From: Clostridia bacterium
GTDB lineage: Bacteria > Bacillota > Clostridia > Oscillospirales > CAG-382
NCBI GenBank assembly: GCA_017620655.1
Contig: JAGAUT010000079.1
Location: forward strand, 1-64,000
Direction: 5' to 3'
DNA: 64,000 nucleotides
Part shown: piece by piece, positions 16,609-25,637 of the stretch
How the letters are laid out: the number at the start of each line of letters is the position of its first letter
Numbering within the stretch: position 1 is the stretch's first letter
Notes under the pieces: model-generated
Database searches by the model: none
Told to the model about the DNA's origin: nothing
The model's input: the letters and a program-made list of their open reading frames with translations, nothing else
Position numbers and translations under genes: made by a program

Positions 16609-17586
16609 TTAGGTGTTTGAATAATACTTCTCCATAACAGTTATCAGATTATTCAGGTGTTCAGAAAATTTACAACTGACCCTTTTATATACTTCTGTTT
16701 TTTTTATATCACAAAACTGCTTATAATAGTTTTTGTAGAGCTCAGAAGATATTATACTTTCCTCCGCTTCAACAATGACAGGGCTTCTGAATATTCCCAA
16801 ATGGATACCGTGATGAGGTCTATAAGCTGCCTTGGAAGCATCTGTTTCAATATTGTAAGGCAAGCCTGTTGATAATTGACAATCGTTAAAACCCGCATCC
16901 ATAACAAGATCCCGAAGCATAGCTTCATTGTTAAAAGAACAGAGATTATATCTATTTGATTTTCCTACTGCAAGAAGATTCAGTTCATCATAAAAATCGT
17001 CAATGACCGACTTCACTTTTGCATAATACTCTTTTGTAAGAACAAAGTGAAGCCCTGAAAGCTTAATAACAGGCTCATTCTTGCCAAAATAATACTTTAA
17101 TGACTGCAAAGGACCAAACTTTATGACATTTCTTGCAATAATTCTTGGATTAAATCTTCTTTTTCCTGCCGCTCTGCTGATATTGCTGTACGGAGCTCCC
17201 ACAATTTGACAATGAAGCTTATGCTGTTCAAACAAGGGCTTGTCTTCTCGGCAAATCAAGAGATCTATATCACCAATATAAATAGCTTCATAATCAAGAA
17301 AAGCCTCATCATAAAACAACCATCTTTGACAGCGCTGAATCTGCTGGATCGATATTGCCTTTTTTGTAAATTTGGTATGCTCTGCATAATTCTCTACAAC
17401 ATATATTCCGCCGTAATACTCGGAAAGAATATTGACAGCTTCTCTTGTATCTTTATTGAGCGTTTTATCAATATACAATCTAATATGGTAATCGGGATAA
17501 CTTTCTTTCAAAGAAATTATATACAAAGGTATGAATCCCTGATACTTTTCTCCGTGTATATAATTTACAACACAAAGTTTATTCAT
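16609..17586 (-). CDS. Putative glycosyltransferase
   Basis: A 325-residue protein beginning MNKLCVVNYIHG. I chose the ATG at 17586 (GGAGA 9 nt upstream) over an upstream in-frame codon because it gives an 8-nt ATGAATAA overlap with the acetyltransferase gene. A GT-A-like acidic motif GDIDLL near residue 90 is a candidate metal and donor site, and PLYIISLKESYPDYHIRLYI near the start fits the Rossmann-like first strand. No membrane helix is seen. It probably adds one sugar of the downstream repeat unit; donor and linkage cannot be read. Confidence 0.65.
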   Translation of the reverse strand: MNKLCVVNYIHGEKYQGFIPLYIISLKESYPDYHIRLYIDKTLNKDTREAVNILSEYYGGIYVVENYAEHTKFTKKAISIQQIQRCQRWLFYDEAFLDYEAIYIGDIDLLICREDKPLFEQHKLHCQIVGAPYSNISRAAGKRRFNPRIIARNVIKFGPLQSLKYYFGKNEPVIKLSGLHFVLTKEYYAKVKSVIDDFYDELNLLAVGKSNRYNLCSFNNEAMLRDLVMDAGFNDCQLSTGLPYNIETDASKAAYRPHHGIHLGIFRSPVIVEAEESIISSELYKNYYKQFCDIKKTEVYKRVSCKFSEHLNNLITVMEKYYSNT

Positions 17587-18007
17587 TGCCACCGTCTCCA
17601 ATTTCCTTAGCAGGGGCACTGACAACAGTACTTCCGGGTTTTACGCTCTTTACAACCAGAGCTCCCCCCCCGATTTTTGAATTCTCACCTATTGTTATAT
17701 CTCCCAGAATTGTAGCATTAGCACCAACAAAAACCCCATCCTTCAAGACAGGCCCCTCAGAGGAATTACGATTTCCGATAGTTACATTTTGATATATTGT
17801 ACAGTTTTCACCAATTTTACTGCTACTGTTAATTACAACACCGAGAGCATTGTGGGGAAAATTTACTGTAGGAGCTATTTCACAAGTATAGGGTATAACA
17901 CACGAATACATAAATCGCATATATCGATATATCATTACTGAAACAAACTGCATTTTATGCAAATAAAACCACCTTGCACGTCTCTGCAATTTTGTTATTT
18001 TATTCAT
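17579..18007 (-). CDS. Serine-acetyltransferase-like hexapeptide O-acetyltransferase
   Basis: A 142-residue protein with a short basic N-terminus followed by left-handed beta-helix hexapeptide repeats (INSSSKIGENCTIYQNVTI, VFVGANATILG, ITIGENSKIGGGALV), like CysE-related O-acetyltransferases of polysaccharide clusters. I prefer the ATG at 18007, which has AAGGAAAG 7 nt upstream, to the ATG at 18025 inside the previous gene. It overlaps the following glycosyltransferase by 8 nt. It probably acetylates a sugar of the downstream glycan; housekeeping cysteine synthesis is unlikely in this setting and at this length. Confidence 0.75.
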   Translation of the reverse strand: MNKITKLQRRARWFYLHKMQFVSVMIYRYMRFMYSCVIPYTCEIAPTVNFPHNALGVVINSSSKIGENCTIYQNVTIGNRNSSEGPVLKDGVFVGANATILGDITIGENSKIGGGALVVKSVKPGSTVVSAPAKEIGDGGNE

Positions 18008-18011
18008 TATT

Positions 18012-19211
18012 TCACTTTCCTTCATTTGCTTCTTTTTTTATCAAACTCGCAATAGCAAAACATAATGCCAACAATACATATGTAAACTTATTTAGAAGGG
18101 TGGTTGTCGTTATATCGTTAACAAACGTCATTAAAGTTATAAATACAAGCAATGGTGCCATATTATTCTTGTAAAAATGCTTTACACCTACAATCAAAAA
18201 GTAGACGTATGCGCCATACCAGAACGACAACCCGATTATGCCAAAACTCACTGCAATTTGGATATAATTGTTATGGGAAGGGTGAAAACTACCGAACGTC
18301 TGTTCAAACAACAAACCATATTGCTCTATGCCGTATCCCAAAATCGGTCTTTCTTTGATTTTTTCTAAGCCAAAATCTATATATAACTGTCGTTTTATAG
18401 TTGATGTATCTTTTCCTTGCAACGCATCATCAAATCTATTCAAAACAAGCTCCATTACCCCTAAACGGTATAAAATAAATGCTAACAACGCAATAATTGC
18501 CAAAGCAAAAGCTGCTCGCGTAATCAACTTTTTTTTATCTTTCAGTGCAATCAACAAGAAAGTCGCTACTAAAAGCAAAAGTAAGCACTTCTTTGACCCT
18601 GACATCAACCCCATCAATACAGGCAGTGGCAAAAAGACAATTTGCCACCTCTTTTTGTTGTATATAAATTGATAAAGAGCAAAAGCAAAAACTATGGCAC
18701 TGTAATATCCAAATGCATTTTCCTGATTTACGTTGCCTCCGATTCTCACCTCATCAGCAAGCATACTCAAAACCCCATCGATACCGATAGTTGCAAATGT
18801 ATAAAAATACATCACGTAACCCGAAAAAATAATGGAATTGATAGTAAAACTTACTTTATACGGTGTATCAATTATAACATTCGCAAATATACACAAAATG
18901 ATGAGTTGCACTAGTGTTATAATCTTTCCTGTTCCGTATGTAACATCCATAGACCATGACAAAGAAGCAAATGCCAATAAGAAAAGACCAAACAGCCACA
19001 AAACAGTACCGTTGACATAAAATGCACGCTTTTCCGTCAAAATATAAAGAAAACTGCAGGCACACATCACAAAAAACGCTGCTTGCGAGATTATATTCAA
19101 CTCTTCATTTGAACTAAAAACAAAAACAGTTGCAATGTATATAGCAAGTGAAAATATTGCCATATTCCCCGTTGTCCAAGACCATTTTTGTTTTCTCTGA
19201 ATATTATCCAT
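18012..19211 (-). CDS. O-antigen polymerase/ligase-type protein (Wzy-like)
   Basis: A 399-residue polytopic protein with about 10-12 helices and, late in the sequence, the O-antigen ligase/polymerase loop with ILGYGIEQY and FHPSHNNYIQIAVSFGIIGL, the HNxxLQ-like signature of the Wzy_C family. It should polymerise lipid-linked repeats on the outer face of the membrane. It lies 8 nt after the GT4 gene. It is the only polymerase of the downstream operon; the upstream operon has its own at 39230-40453. Confidence 0.85.
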   Translation of the reverse strand: MDNIQRKQKWSWTTGNMAIFSLAIYIATVFVFSSNEELNIISQAAFFVMCACSFLYILTEKRAFYVNGTVLWLFGLFLLAFASLSWSMDVTYGTGKIITLVQLIILCIFANVIIDTPYKVSFTINSIIFSGYVMYFYTFATIGIDGVLSMLADEVRIGGNVNQENAFGYYSAIVFAFALYQFIYNKKRWQIVFLPLPVLMGLMSGSKKCLLLLLVATFLLIALKDKKKLITRAAFALAIIALLAFILYRLGVMELVLNRFDDALQGKDTSTIKRQLYIDFGLEKIKERPILGYGIEQYGLLFEQTFGSFHPSHNNYIQIAVSFGIIGLSFWYGAYVYFLIVGVKHFYKNNMAPLLVFITLMTFVNDITTTTLLNKFTYVLLALCFAIASLIKKEANEGK

Positions 19212-19219
19212 TATTTCTT

Positions 19220-20317
19220 TTAACGCCTTTCAATAATATCTATCCACTGCTTTGTAATAGCCTCACCCGAGAACAGCTCTTTTGCCTTTTCTCGTGAAGC
19301 CTTCCCCATTCTTTCAAGCTCCTCTTTGGGAGTTTCAATGAGTTTTACCAGTGCTTCTTTTATGCTTTCTACGCTGTTCGGATCACAAAGATATCCGTTA
19401 TCAGTTACAAGCACATCATAATCCGATACTTTACTCATAACAACGGGACGTCCTATGGTCATCGCTTCGCAGATTGTATTGGGCAATCCCTCAACCGTGC
19501 TGAAAAGACCAACAGCGTCGCTTTGTGACATAATTTTATAAATCTCACTTGTTTCGTGGTTTAAGTGCAAAACTTCAGAGAGACTGTAGTCCTTTACCAT
19601 TTGTACGGCTTTATCATAAATTTCAGTATCACCTGTTGTAACCTCGGCTCTACCATACCAATCTATTACAAGCTTTGCTTTCTGTTCATCCGAAAGCATA
19701 TTAACAGCTTCAATAACCGCAAGCGGATTTTTAAGTCCCTGATAGCTGGCTGCAACAGCAAGCCTTACCTTGCCGTTTTCACAGTATTCATGGTCTTGTG
19801 ACACATATTCATCAGGAACAAGAATGTGATTATAAATTACCGAGTATTTATCATTATACTGCGGATAGTATTTCTGCCACATCCTTATGGCGTTCCATGA
19901 GTTACCAACCTTTGCATCAGAGAATCTTTCAAAAAAATTAAAGATTTTGTTTCTGCGAGAAGTAAATGTAGAAATCTTTGCACTTCTTTCGGTGGTTATC
20001 AGCTTCCACTTTTTATGACCAATTTTAGAAAAGCAGGAAAGAAAACATGGTGTTTCAAGAAACGCAGCAACAACATCAGCACCTGATTTATTGAGATACC
20101 TACGGATACTCATCATTCTTGAAATGATGCTTTTTGTTTCAAGAAGAGTAACAGGTATTTCATTTTCATCAAGCATTGGCTTATAAAACGGCATATTGTA
20201 ATACACAAGCACGCTGACATCATACCCTGCCTTTTTTAAAAGCAATGCAACGTTTACAACCTGTCTTTGTGCTCCGCCTGAGCCAAGATTGTCAATAAAG
20301 AAAATTACTTTTTTCAT
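19220..20317 (-). CDS. GT4-family glycosyltransferase
   Basis: A 365-residue GT-B glycosyltransferase. The N-terminus has DNLGSGGAQRQVVNVALLLK, the classic GT4 acceptor-domain loop, and the C-terminal domain has STVEGLPNTICEAMTIGRPVV, the E-x7-E donor-binding motif. I start at the ATG at 20317, with AAGG 9 nt upstream, and not at the preceding TTG. It is cytoplasmic or membrane-peripheral and retaining. It lies between the epimerase and the polymerase genes. Confidence 0.85.
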   Translation of the reverse strand: MKKVIFFIDNLGSGGAQRQVVNVALLLKKAGYDVSVLVYYNMPFYKPMLDENEIPVTLLETKSIISRMMSIRRYLNKSGADVVAAFLETPCFLSCFSKIGHKKWKLITTERSAKISTFTSRRNKIFNFFERFSDAKVGNSWNAIRMWQKYYPQYNDKYSVIYNHILVPDEYVSQDHEYCENGKVRLAVAASYQGLKNPLAVIEAVNMLSDEQKAKLVIDWYGRAEVTTGDTEIYDKAVQMVKDYSLSEVLHLNHETSEIYKIMSQSDAVGLFSTVEGLPNTICEAMTIGRPVVMSKVSDYDVLVTDNGYLCDPNSVESIKEALVKLIETPKEELERMGKASREKAKELFSGEAITKQWIDIIERR

Positions 20318-20334
20318 CAAAACAAACCTTCTTA

Positions 20335-21309
20335 TTAAAGATTCGCCTTATACCACTCAATAGCCTCAGCAAGACCTCTTGCAAAATCATAATCGGGGTC
20401 ATAGCCGAGAAGGTTTCTTGCCTTTGAAATGTCAGCATTTGAGTGCTTGATATCGCCCTTACGGTCAGGACCGAAGTTAGGTTCAATATCAACACCAAGT
20501 GCCTTTGTAAGGCTATAGTAAATATCAATAAGGTATTCTCGTCCGCCGTATGCTACATTGAATGCCTGACCTGCCGCTTCATGAGGAGCAAGGCAAGCCT
20601 TAAGATTTGCTTCAATTACGTTTTCGATATATGTAAAGTCTCTTGACTGCTTACCGTCGCCGTTGATTGTGGGCTGCTCACCCATAATGAGCATCTTGAT
20701 AAACTTAGGAATTACTGCTGCATAGAAGCCGTGAGGATCCTGACGTCTGCCAAATACGTTGAAGTAACGAAGTCCGTATGTATCAAGACCGTAGTGCATT
20801 GTATACTGCTTTGCCCATTCTTCATCACATCTCTTTGTAAGAGCGTAAGGTGAAAGAAGGTTACCCTCTCTGCCTTCTGTTTTTGGAAGGTTGGGTTCAT
20901 CGCCGTAAACAGAAGAAGATGAGGCATATACAAACTTCTTAACGCCGTTCTGTCTTGCTGCTTCCATCATATTGAGTGTACCCTGAATGTTATTTGCGCA
21001 GTAGAAAAGGGGCATCTCAATGGAACGGGGTACGCTTCCCCACGCCGCCTGGTTGAGAACGTAATCTACGCCCTCACAAGCCTTCATACAAGTATCCAAA
21101 TCCTTGATATCACCCTTCACAAATTCATAATTTGGGTTATCGGCGAACATATCAACATTTGCCTGCTTACCTGTAGAAAGGTCGTCAAGGCATCTAACCT
21201 TATATCCCATATTAAGAATAGCTTCGCAAAGGTTTGAGCCGATAAAGCCGGCACCGCCCGTTACAAGAAATTTTGCGTTTTCAGGAAACTTTAAATGCTT
21301 ATATCCCAT
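20335..21309 (-). CDS. UDP-N-acetylhexosamine (uronate) 4-epimerase, WbpP/TviC-like
   Basis: A 324-residue extended short-chain dehydrogenase. The NAD motif GGAGFIGS is at 18-25, NQAAWGSVPRS at 86-95 is close to the substrate loop of WbpP/TviC-type UDP-GlcNAc(A) 4-epimerases, SSSSVYG at 130-136 supplies the catalytic serine, and Y155 and K159 form the YxxxK pair. Two genes upstream is a TviB/WbpA-like dehydrogenase, so UDP-GlcNAc to UDP-GlcNAcA to UDP-GalNAcA, as in Vi-antigen synthesis, is the likely route. A UDP-glucose 4-epimerase is the alternative but fits the QAAxGSVPRS loop less well. Confidence 0.85.
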   Translation of the reverse strand: MGYKHLKFPENAKFLVTGGAGFIGSNLCEAILNMGYKVRCLDDLSTGKQANVDMFADNPNYEFVKGDIKDLDTCMKACEGVDYVLNQAAWGSVPRSIEMPLFYCANNIQGTLNMMEAARQNGVKKFVYASSSSVYGDEPNLPKTEGREGNLLSPYALTKRCDEEWAKQYTMHYGLDTYGLRYFNVFGRRQDPHGFYAAVIPKFIKMLIMGEQPTINGDGKQSRDFTYIENVIEANLKACLAPHEAAGQAFNVAYGGREYLIDIYYSLTKALGVDIEPNFGPDRKGDIKHSNADISKARNLLGYDPDYDFARGLAEAIEWYKANL

Positions 21310-21328
21310 TTTTATTTACTCCTTAATC

Positions 21329-23713
21329 TTAATACATTACTACAGAACCGTGAGATGCAGAATACACATTCGCAGCTCTGTCAAATCCATATTTATCATA
21401 ATATTTTTCATTCAAAACAGAAATTATGCTGTCAGCCTTTGCCTTTTCAACAAGTGCCACAACGCATCCGCCTAGACCTGCACCAACAAGCTCGCTTCCG
21501 AGAACGCCGTCTGTTTCGTTAAGGGTGTCGCAGAGGTAGTCGATTTCAGGCGTTGAACAGTCATAAGCACCATACTGAAGTGCAACATCGGCATTATCCT
21601 TTGAAAGCTTGTCCAGCATTTCATCGGTAACTTTAAGACCTGTGAGTCTGTCGCCGTTATGGCTTATCTTCATCATTTCGCCAAGTTCTGTGTACTTTCC
21701 TTCACGAAGAAGCTGCATACATCTGTCGGCTCTTACACATTCCGAAATACCGTAAAGCGATACTGCTCTCAAATCGTAAACCTCAGGGTCAGCATGGCTC
21801 ATGAAAATCTGCTTGATTCTGTCGGAATACTCGGGAAGCATCATCTTGATACCGCCCCTTGTCATTGTTTCGGGAATTGATTTTAAGATATCATAAATCT
21901 TGCTGTAGGGTCTTACCTTTGCAAGGTCTCTAAACTCAACAAAGCCGTATTCGGGATAAAGACGCTTTATCAGCATAAGTGCAAATTCATATGAGGCAAC
22001 CTTTGCATTGAACTTATCCTTACTGCCTTCAGACTTCTTTGCCTTAATCATGCTGTTTGCAACAATTACTGCATATTTATCCGAAAACTCGGCATTTTCA
22101 CCCACTTCAAAGGGTTTAAAGCCAAGGTGGACAATTCTGTCTGCCTTTCCGCATTTCATTGCCGCATGGTCGCCGGCACCGCCTCTGGAACCAACAAACC
22201 ATTCGCCTTCACCGCAAAGGGTAATGAAATCCTTGTCAGAAATGTTGAGACAGTTAAGTGCAACAACCGCTTCCATTGTAGAAACAACTATACTCGAAGA
22301 AGACGAGAGACCTGCCGCAACGGGAATTGTACCACTTGCCGCCATATCCATGCCGCAAAGTGGCATTTCGTTATCAAACTGAACTCGAATTACTGCACTC
22401 TTTACGTAGTTTGACCAACAGCCGCCACTTTCCTGAAGCTCACGAACCACTCTTTCATCGTCGAGATAGTCGAGCCACTTATCATATTTCTTTTCGCCGA
22501 GAACACGACCTATTGAGAAGGTTTTATCAGGGAAAGAAGGGTCTAAATTTGTAATACTTACCATATCATCATCACGGGAAGCAGATACAAAAACTATATC
22601 CTTGTCGGTTGCCATAACATTGATGCCGCCGCCTCTGTGGTCAATGTGTCTGCCCATGAGATTTACTCGTCCGGGTGAACGGGTAATTACAACCTTTTTA
22701 TCGCCGTACTTTTTCATAAAATGACTGAGAAGCTCTATGTATCTTGCCTTTTGCATCTCAGCGGTATCGCTGTAAAGCATCTTGAATTTATCGTCAAATG
22801 CTCCATCTTTGATATCAGAAACAAACTGAGAAGCCGTTCTCATAAAGTGCTTGCTGATTTCACAAAGTTCAGGCTTTGTACTGTAGGTGAGCATATCCTC
22901 TTTGGACTTTACAACGTAAATCTCAGCATCGTTATTTGATGCAAACTTTTCGAGCGCATCTGTAAGATAAATCTCACCCTGTGCATTGTTTGAACCGATG
23001 TTTTCAATAACCTTTACTGCCTCATCAACGTCAAAGCAGTAAAGACCTGCGTTTGCATACTTTGAATTTATAACTTCATCTGCACCAAAGGTCTTGCCGC
23101 AAAGAGTAACTGTACCGCAAGGCTTTTTCTCGAGTGCCTTCTTAAGCACCTTTTCTGCTTTTTTAGCGTTAAGTCTTGTGGATTTTAGCACCTCTGCATA
23201 ATCCTTTTCATCGGCATCCGCGAGCTTCATAAGCGCTGCATCCGCAAACTCTACAACACCGTAAGGCTTTTCATTGACAGTTACAACTCGTCCTCCGTTG
23301 AAATTTGCAGACAGGGGTTGTACTCCCCATACCGCCTTTGCGTCTTCCGCCTTTTCAAGAAGATCGGCAATTACCGGAGTAGATATTATTTTGTCGCCCA
23401 TTGAAATGATAACGGGTCCCGAATAGCCTACCGTCTGAAGGGCCTTCAAACCGCACATTGCAGCATGACCGGTACCCTTCTGTTCCTTTTGATAGGCATA
23501 CACAACGCCCTCTACTCCGTCAAGACAGTCCATTACGCTGTAAGCATTGTGACCGATAACGATAACAAAGCGGGAAACACCTGCCTGTCTCATGTTATCA
23601 ATTATTCTTCTTATTGTAGGGGTGCCTGCACAGTCAAAACAAACTTTATTCTTAGAGTCGTCATTCATTCGTGTGCCTTTACCCGCACACAGAATTATTG
23701 CAGCAGCATTCAT
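21329..23713 (-). CDS. Fused sugar-1-phosphate nucleotidyltransferase and GHMP sugar kinase
   Basis: A 794-residue fusion. The N-terminal half is a nucleotidyltransferase (LCAGKGTRM at 8-16; KGTGHAAMC later), resembling the GlmU uridylyl domain. The C-terminal half, from about 340, is a galactokinase-type GHMP kinase: GRVNLMGRHIDHRGG near 345-360 is the sugar-binding signature and PVAAGLSSSSS near 464 the phosphate-binding loop. The order nucleotidyltransferase-kinase recalls the L-fucokinase/GDP-fucose pyrophosphorylase fusions, but the kinase half is galactokinase-like. It should phosphorylate a free sugar (Gal or GalNAc are candidates) at C1 and activate it to an NDP-sugar, a salvage route. 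It lies between the epimerase and the dehydrogenase genes. Confidence 0.8.
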   Translation of the reverse strand: MNAAAIILCAGKGTRMNDDSKNKVCFDCAGTPTIRRIIDNMRQAGVSRFVIVIGHNAYSVMDCLDGVEGVVYAYQKEQKGTGHAAMCGLKALQTVGYSGPVIISMGDKIISTPVIADLLEKAEDAKAVWGVQPLSANFNGGRVVTVNEKPYGVVEFADAALMKLADADEKDYAEVLKSTRLNAKKAEKVLKKALEKKPCGTVTLCGKTFGADEVINSKYANAGLYCFDVDEAVKVIENIGSNNAQGEIYLTDALEKFASNNDAEIYVVKSKEDMLTYSTKPELCEISKHFMRTASQFVSDIKDGAFDDKFKMLYSDTAEMQKARYIELLSHFMKKYGDKKVVITRSPGRVNLMGRHIDHRGGGINVMATDKDIVFVSASRDDDMVSITNLDPSFPDKTFSIGRVLGEKKYDKWLDYLDDERVVRELQESGGCWSNYVKSAVIRVQFDNEMPLCGMDMAASGTIPVAAGLSSSSSIVVSTMEAVVALNCLNISDKDFITLCGEGEWFVGSRGGAGDHAAMKCGKADRIVHLGFKPFEVGENAEFSDKYAVIVANSMIKAKKSEGSKDKFNAKVASYEFALMLIKRLYPEYGFVEFRDLAKVRPYSKIYDILKSIPETMTRGGIKMMLPEYSDRIKQIFMSHADPEVYDLRAVSLYGISECVRADRCMQLLREGKYTELGEMMKISHNGDRLTGLKVTDEMLDKLSKDNADVALQYGAYDCSTPEIDYLCDTLNETDGVLGSELVGAGLGGCVVALVEKAKADSIISVLNEKYYDKYGFDRAANVYSASHGSVVMY

Positions 23714-23719
23714 GTTTTT

Positions 23720-25036
23720 TTACAGCCTCCAATAGAGATATCCGGCATTTTCGTATGCCTTTCTGTCAAGAAGTCCCTTGATATCGAGAAGTACCTTTCT
23801 GCCTTCGCCGAAGAACTTATCCATATCGCTCATTGTAAAGTGTGAGAAGTTTTCGTGGGCAACCGCAAGAACAACCGCATCCATGTCCTTAACAGTATCA
23901 ATATCGACAAAGTCAACACCGTAGAGATGCTTTGCCTCAGCAGCATCTGCCTGAGGGTCGGCAATAGTGGGTTCAATACCGTATTCACGAAGTTCTTTTA
24001 CTATATCAAAAATCTTGGAGTTTCTTGTATCGGGGCAGTTTTCCTTGAAGGTAAAGCCAAGAATTGCAACCTTTGCATTCTTAACCGCCTTTTCAGCCTT
24101 AATAAGGCTCTTTACTACGTTTTCGGCAACGTATTTACCCATATCATCGTTTATTCTTCTACCTGCGAGAATAACCTGGCTATGGTAGCCCATCATTTCT
24201 GCTTTGTATGTAAGATAGTAAGGGTCAACACCGATACAGTGACCGCCTACAAGACCGGGATAGAACTTAAGGAAATTCCACTTTGTTCCTGCCGCTTCAA
24301 GCACGCTCTTTGTATCAATACCCATTTTATTAAAGATAATCGAAAGCTCGTTCATGAAAGCAATATTAATATCTCTCTGGCTGTTTTCAATTACCTTTGC
24401 AGCTTCTGCAACCTTGATTGCGTTTGCTCTGTGTACGCCTGCTTCAACAACAAGCTCATACACCTTTGCCACAATATCAAGTGTTTCATCGTCCATACCC
24501 GAAACAATCTTGATAATTGTTTCAAGTCTATGTACCTTATCACCGGGGTTAATTCTTTCAGGAGAATAACCAATCTTAAAGTCAACACCGCATTTAAGTC
24601 CTGATTCCTTTTCAAGTATCGGTACGCACACATCCTCTGTAACACCGGGATAGACTGTAGATTCGTATACAACAACGCTTCCCTTTGTAAGGTTTCTGCC
24701 GAGGATTCTGCTTGCACCTTCAACGGGTGAAAGGTCGGGAGTATGGTCATCATATACGGGTGTAGGAACGGCAACAATGTGGAACTTTGCTTCTCTGAGC
24801 TTTGTTTCGTCTGCCGTAAATTCAACTGTTGTATTCTTAATAGCTTCGTCGCCAACTTCATTTGTGGGGTCGATGCCTGATTTATAGAGTTCTATTTTCT
24901 TTTCATTAAGGTCATAGCCGACAACCTTTACCTTCTTTGCAAATGCAACGGCTATAGGCATACCTACGTAGCCGAGACCTACAAGGGATATTTTTTCTTG
25001 TCCGTTTACTATTCTTTCGTAGAGGTTTGTGTACAT
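23720..25036 (-). CDS. UDP-N-acetylhexosamine 6-dehydrogenase (TviB/WbpA-like)
   Basis: A 438-residue nucleotide-sugar dehydrogenase with the NAD motif GLGYVGMP at 20-27, VPTPVYDDHTPDLSP, the helix KVIENSQRDINIAFMNEL, and the catalytic cysteine in GGHCIGVDPYYL near residue 267. The long VEGASRILGRNL and YPGVTEDVC segments fit the UDP-GlcNAc/GalNAc 6-dehydrogenase branch better than UDP-glucose dehydrogenase. It oxidises C6 to a uronate with two NAD. Together with the epimerase at 20335 it should give UDP-GalNAcA, so the downstream glycan is predicted to be acidic. Confidence 0.88.
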   Translation of the reverse strand: MYTNLYERIVNGQEKISLVGLGYVGMPIAVAFAKKVKVVGYDLNEKKIELYKSGIDPTNEVGDEAIKNTTVEFTADETKLREAKFHIVAVPTPVYDDHTPDLSPVEGASRILGRNLTKGSVVVYESTVYPGVTEDVCVPILEKESGLKCGVDFKIGYSPERINPGDKVHRLETIIKIVSGMDDETLDIVAKVYELVVEAGVHRANAIKVAEAAKVIENSQRDINIAFMNELSIIFNKMGIDTKSVLEAAGTKWNFLKFYPGLVGGHCIGVDPYYLTYKAEMMGYHSQVILAGRRINDDMGKYVAENVVKSLIKAEKAVKNAKVAILGFTFKENCPDTRNSKIFDIVKELREYGIEPTIADPQADAAEAKHLYGVDFVDIDTVKDMDAVVLAVAHENFSHFTMSDMDKFFGEGRKVLLDIKGLLDRKAYENAGYLYWRL

Positions 25037-25077
25037 ATTAAGCTTCCTTTCTGAATTACAACTTCTATTTAAACTAA

Positions 25078-25601
25078 TTATTCATCTTTCAAACGCGATT
25101 TTATAACCTTTGCGGGCACACCCGCAGCAACGGAATATGCAGGTATATCCTTTGTTACAACGGCTCCTGCCCCAATCACACAGCCATCACCGATATTAAC
25201 TCCCGGCATAATTATTACTCGTCTGCCAAGCCATACATCGTTGCCTATTGTAACGGGTCTTTCTGCGGTGTCACCCTGATCCATCATCGGAGCATCAATG
25301 CTGTCAAATGTATGTCCGCTTGTATAAATCACAACTTCGGGTCCCATCATAACACAGTTGCCGATTTTTACACTTCCATTAATCTCGCAGTTTATTCCAA
25401 TACCCGAACGGTCTCCAAGTTCAAGCCCCGGGGTAAAACTTGCATTGTGTTCTATATTTACGTCTTTACCGCATTTTGAGATAATCCTGCGTGCAAAAAA
25501 ACTCTCAATTTCTTGGCAAACGCCATATGTCTGCTTTGAGGCAGCCATGAGGCAAACATCTGATACAAAATATACAGTATTTTTGTTTTAGCAGTCCACA
25601 T
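25078..25601 (-). pseudogene. Hexapeptide acetyltransferase split by a -1 frameshift at a T7 run
   Basis: The frame 25548-25078 encodes the hexapeptide repeats of a LacA/WcaF-type O-acetyltransferase (GIGINCEINGSVKIGNC, DVWLGRRVIIMPG, GAVVTKDIPAYSVAAGVPAK), but its N-terminus does not look like the family. The missing start is in another frame: ATG at 25601, with GGAG 6 nt upstream, reads MWTAKTKILYILYQMF, then LPQSRHMAFAKKLRVF, and reaches a run of seven T (coding strand, 25501-25495). A -1 shift there joins KKLRVF to FARRIISKCGKDVNIE, the expected family junction, and gives a 174-residue protein. The sequence around the run, U UUU UUG, is a classic slippery heptamer, so programmed slippage, phase variation, decay or a sequencing slip are all possible. 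Confidence 0.8.
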
Positions 25602-25637
25602 ACCTGTCTCCATTCCGTTACACATAAGTACTCAATT

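Noticed and set aside
23855-24604. A 249-codon plus-strand frame.
   Set aside because: It mirrors the nucleotide-sugar dehydrogenase gene, whose motifs are complete; no promoter or ribosome site precedes it.
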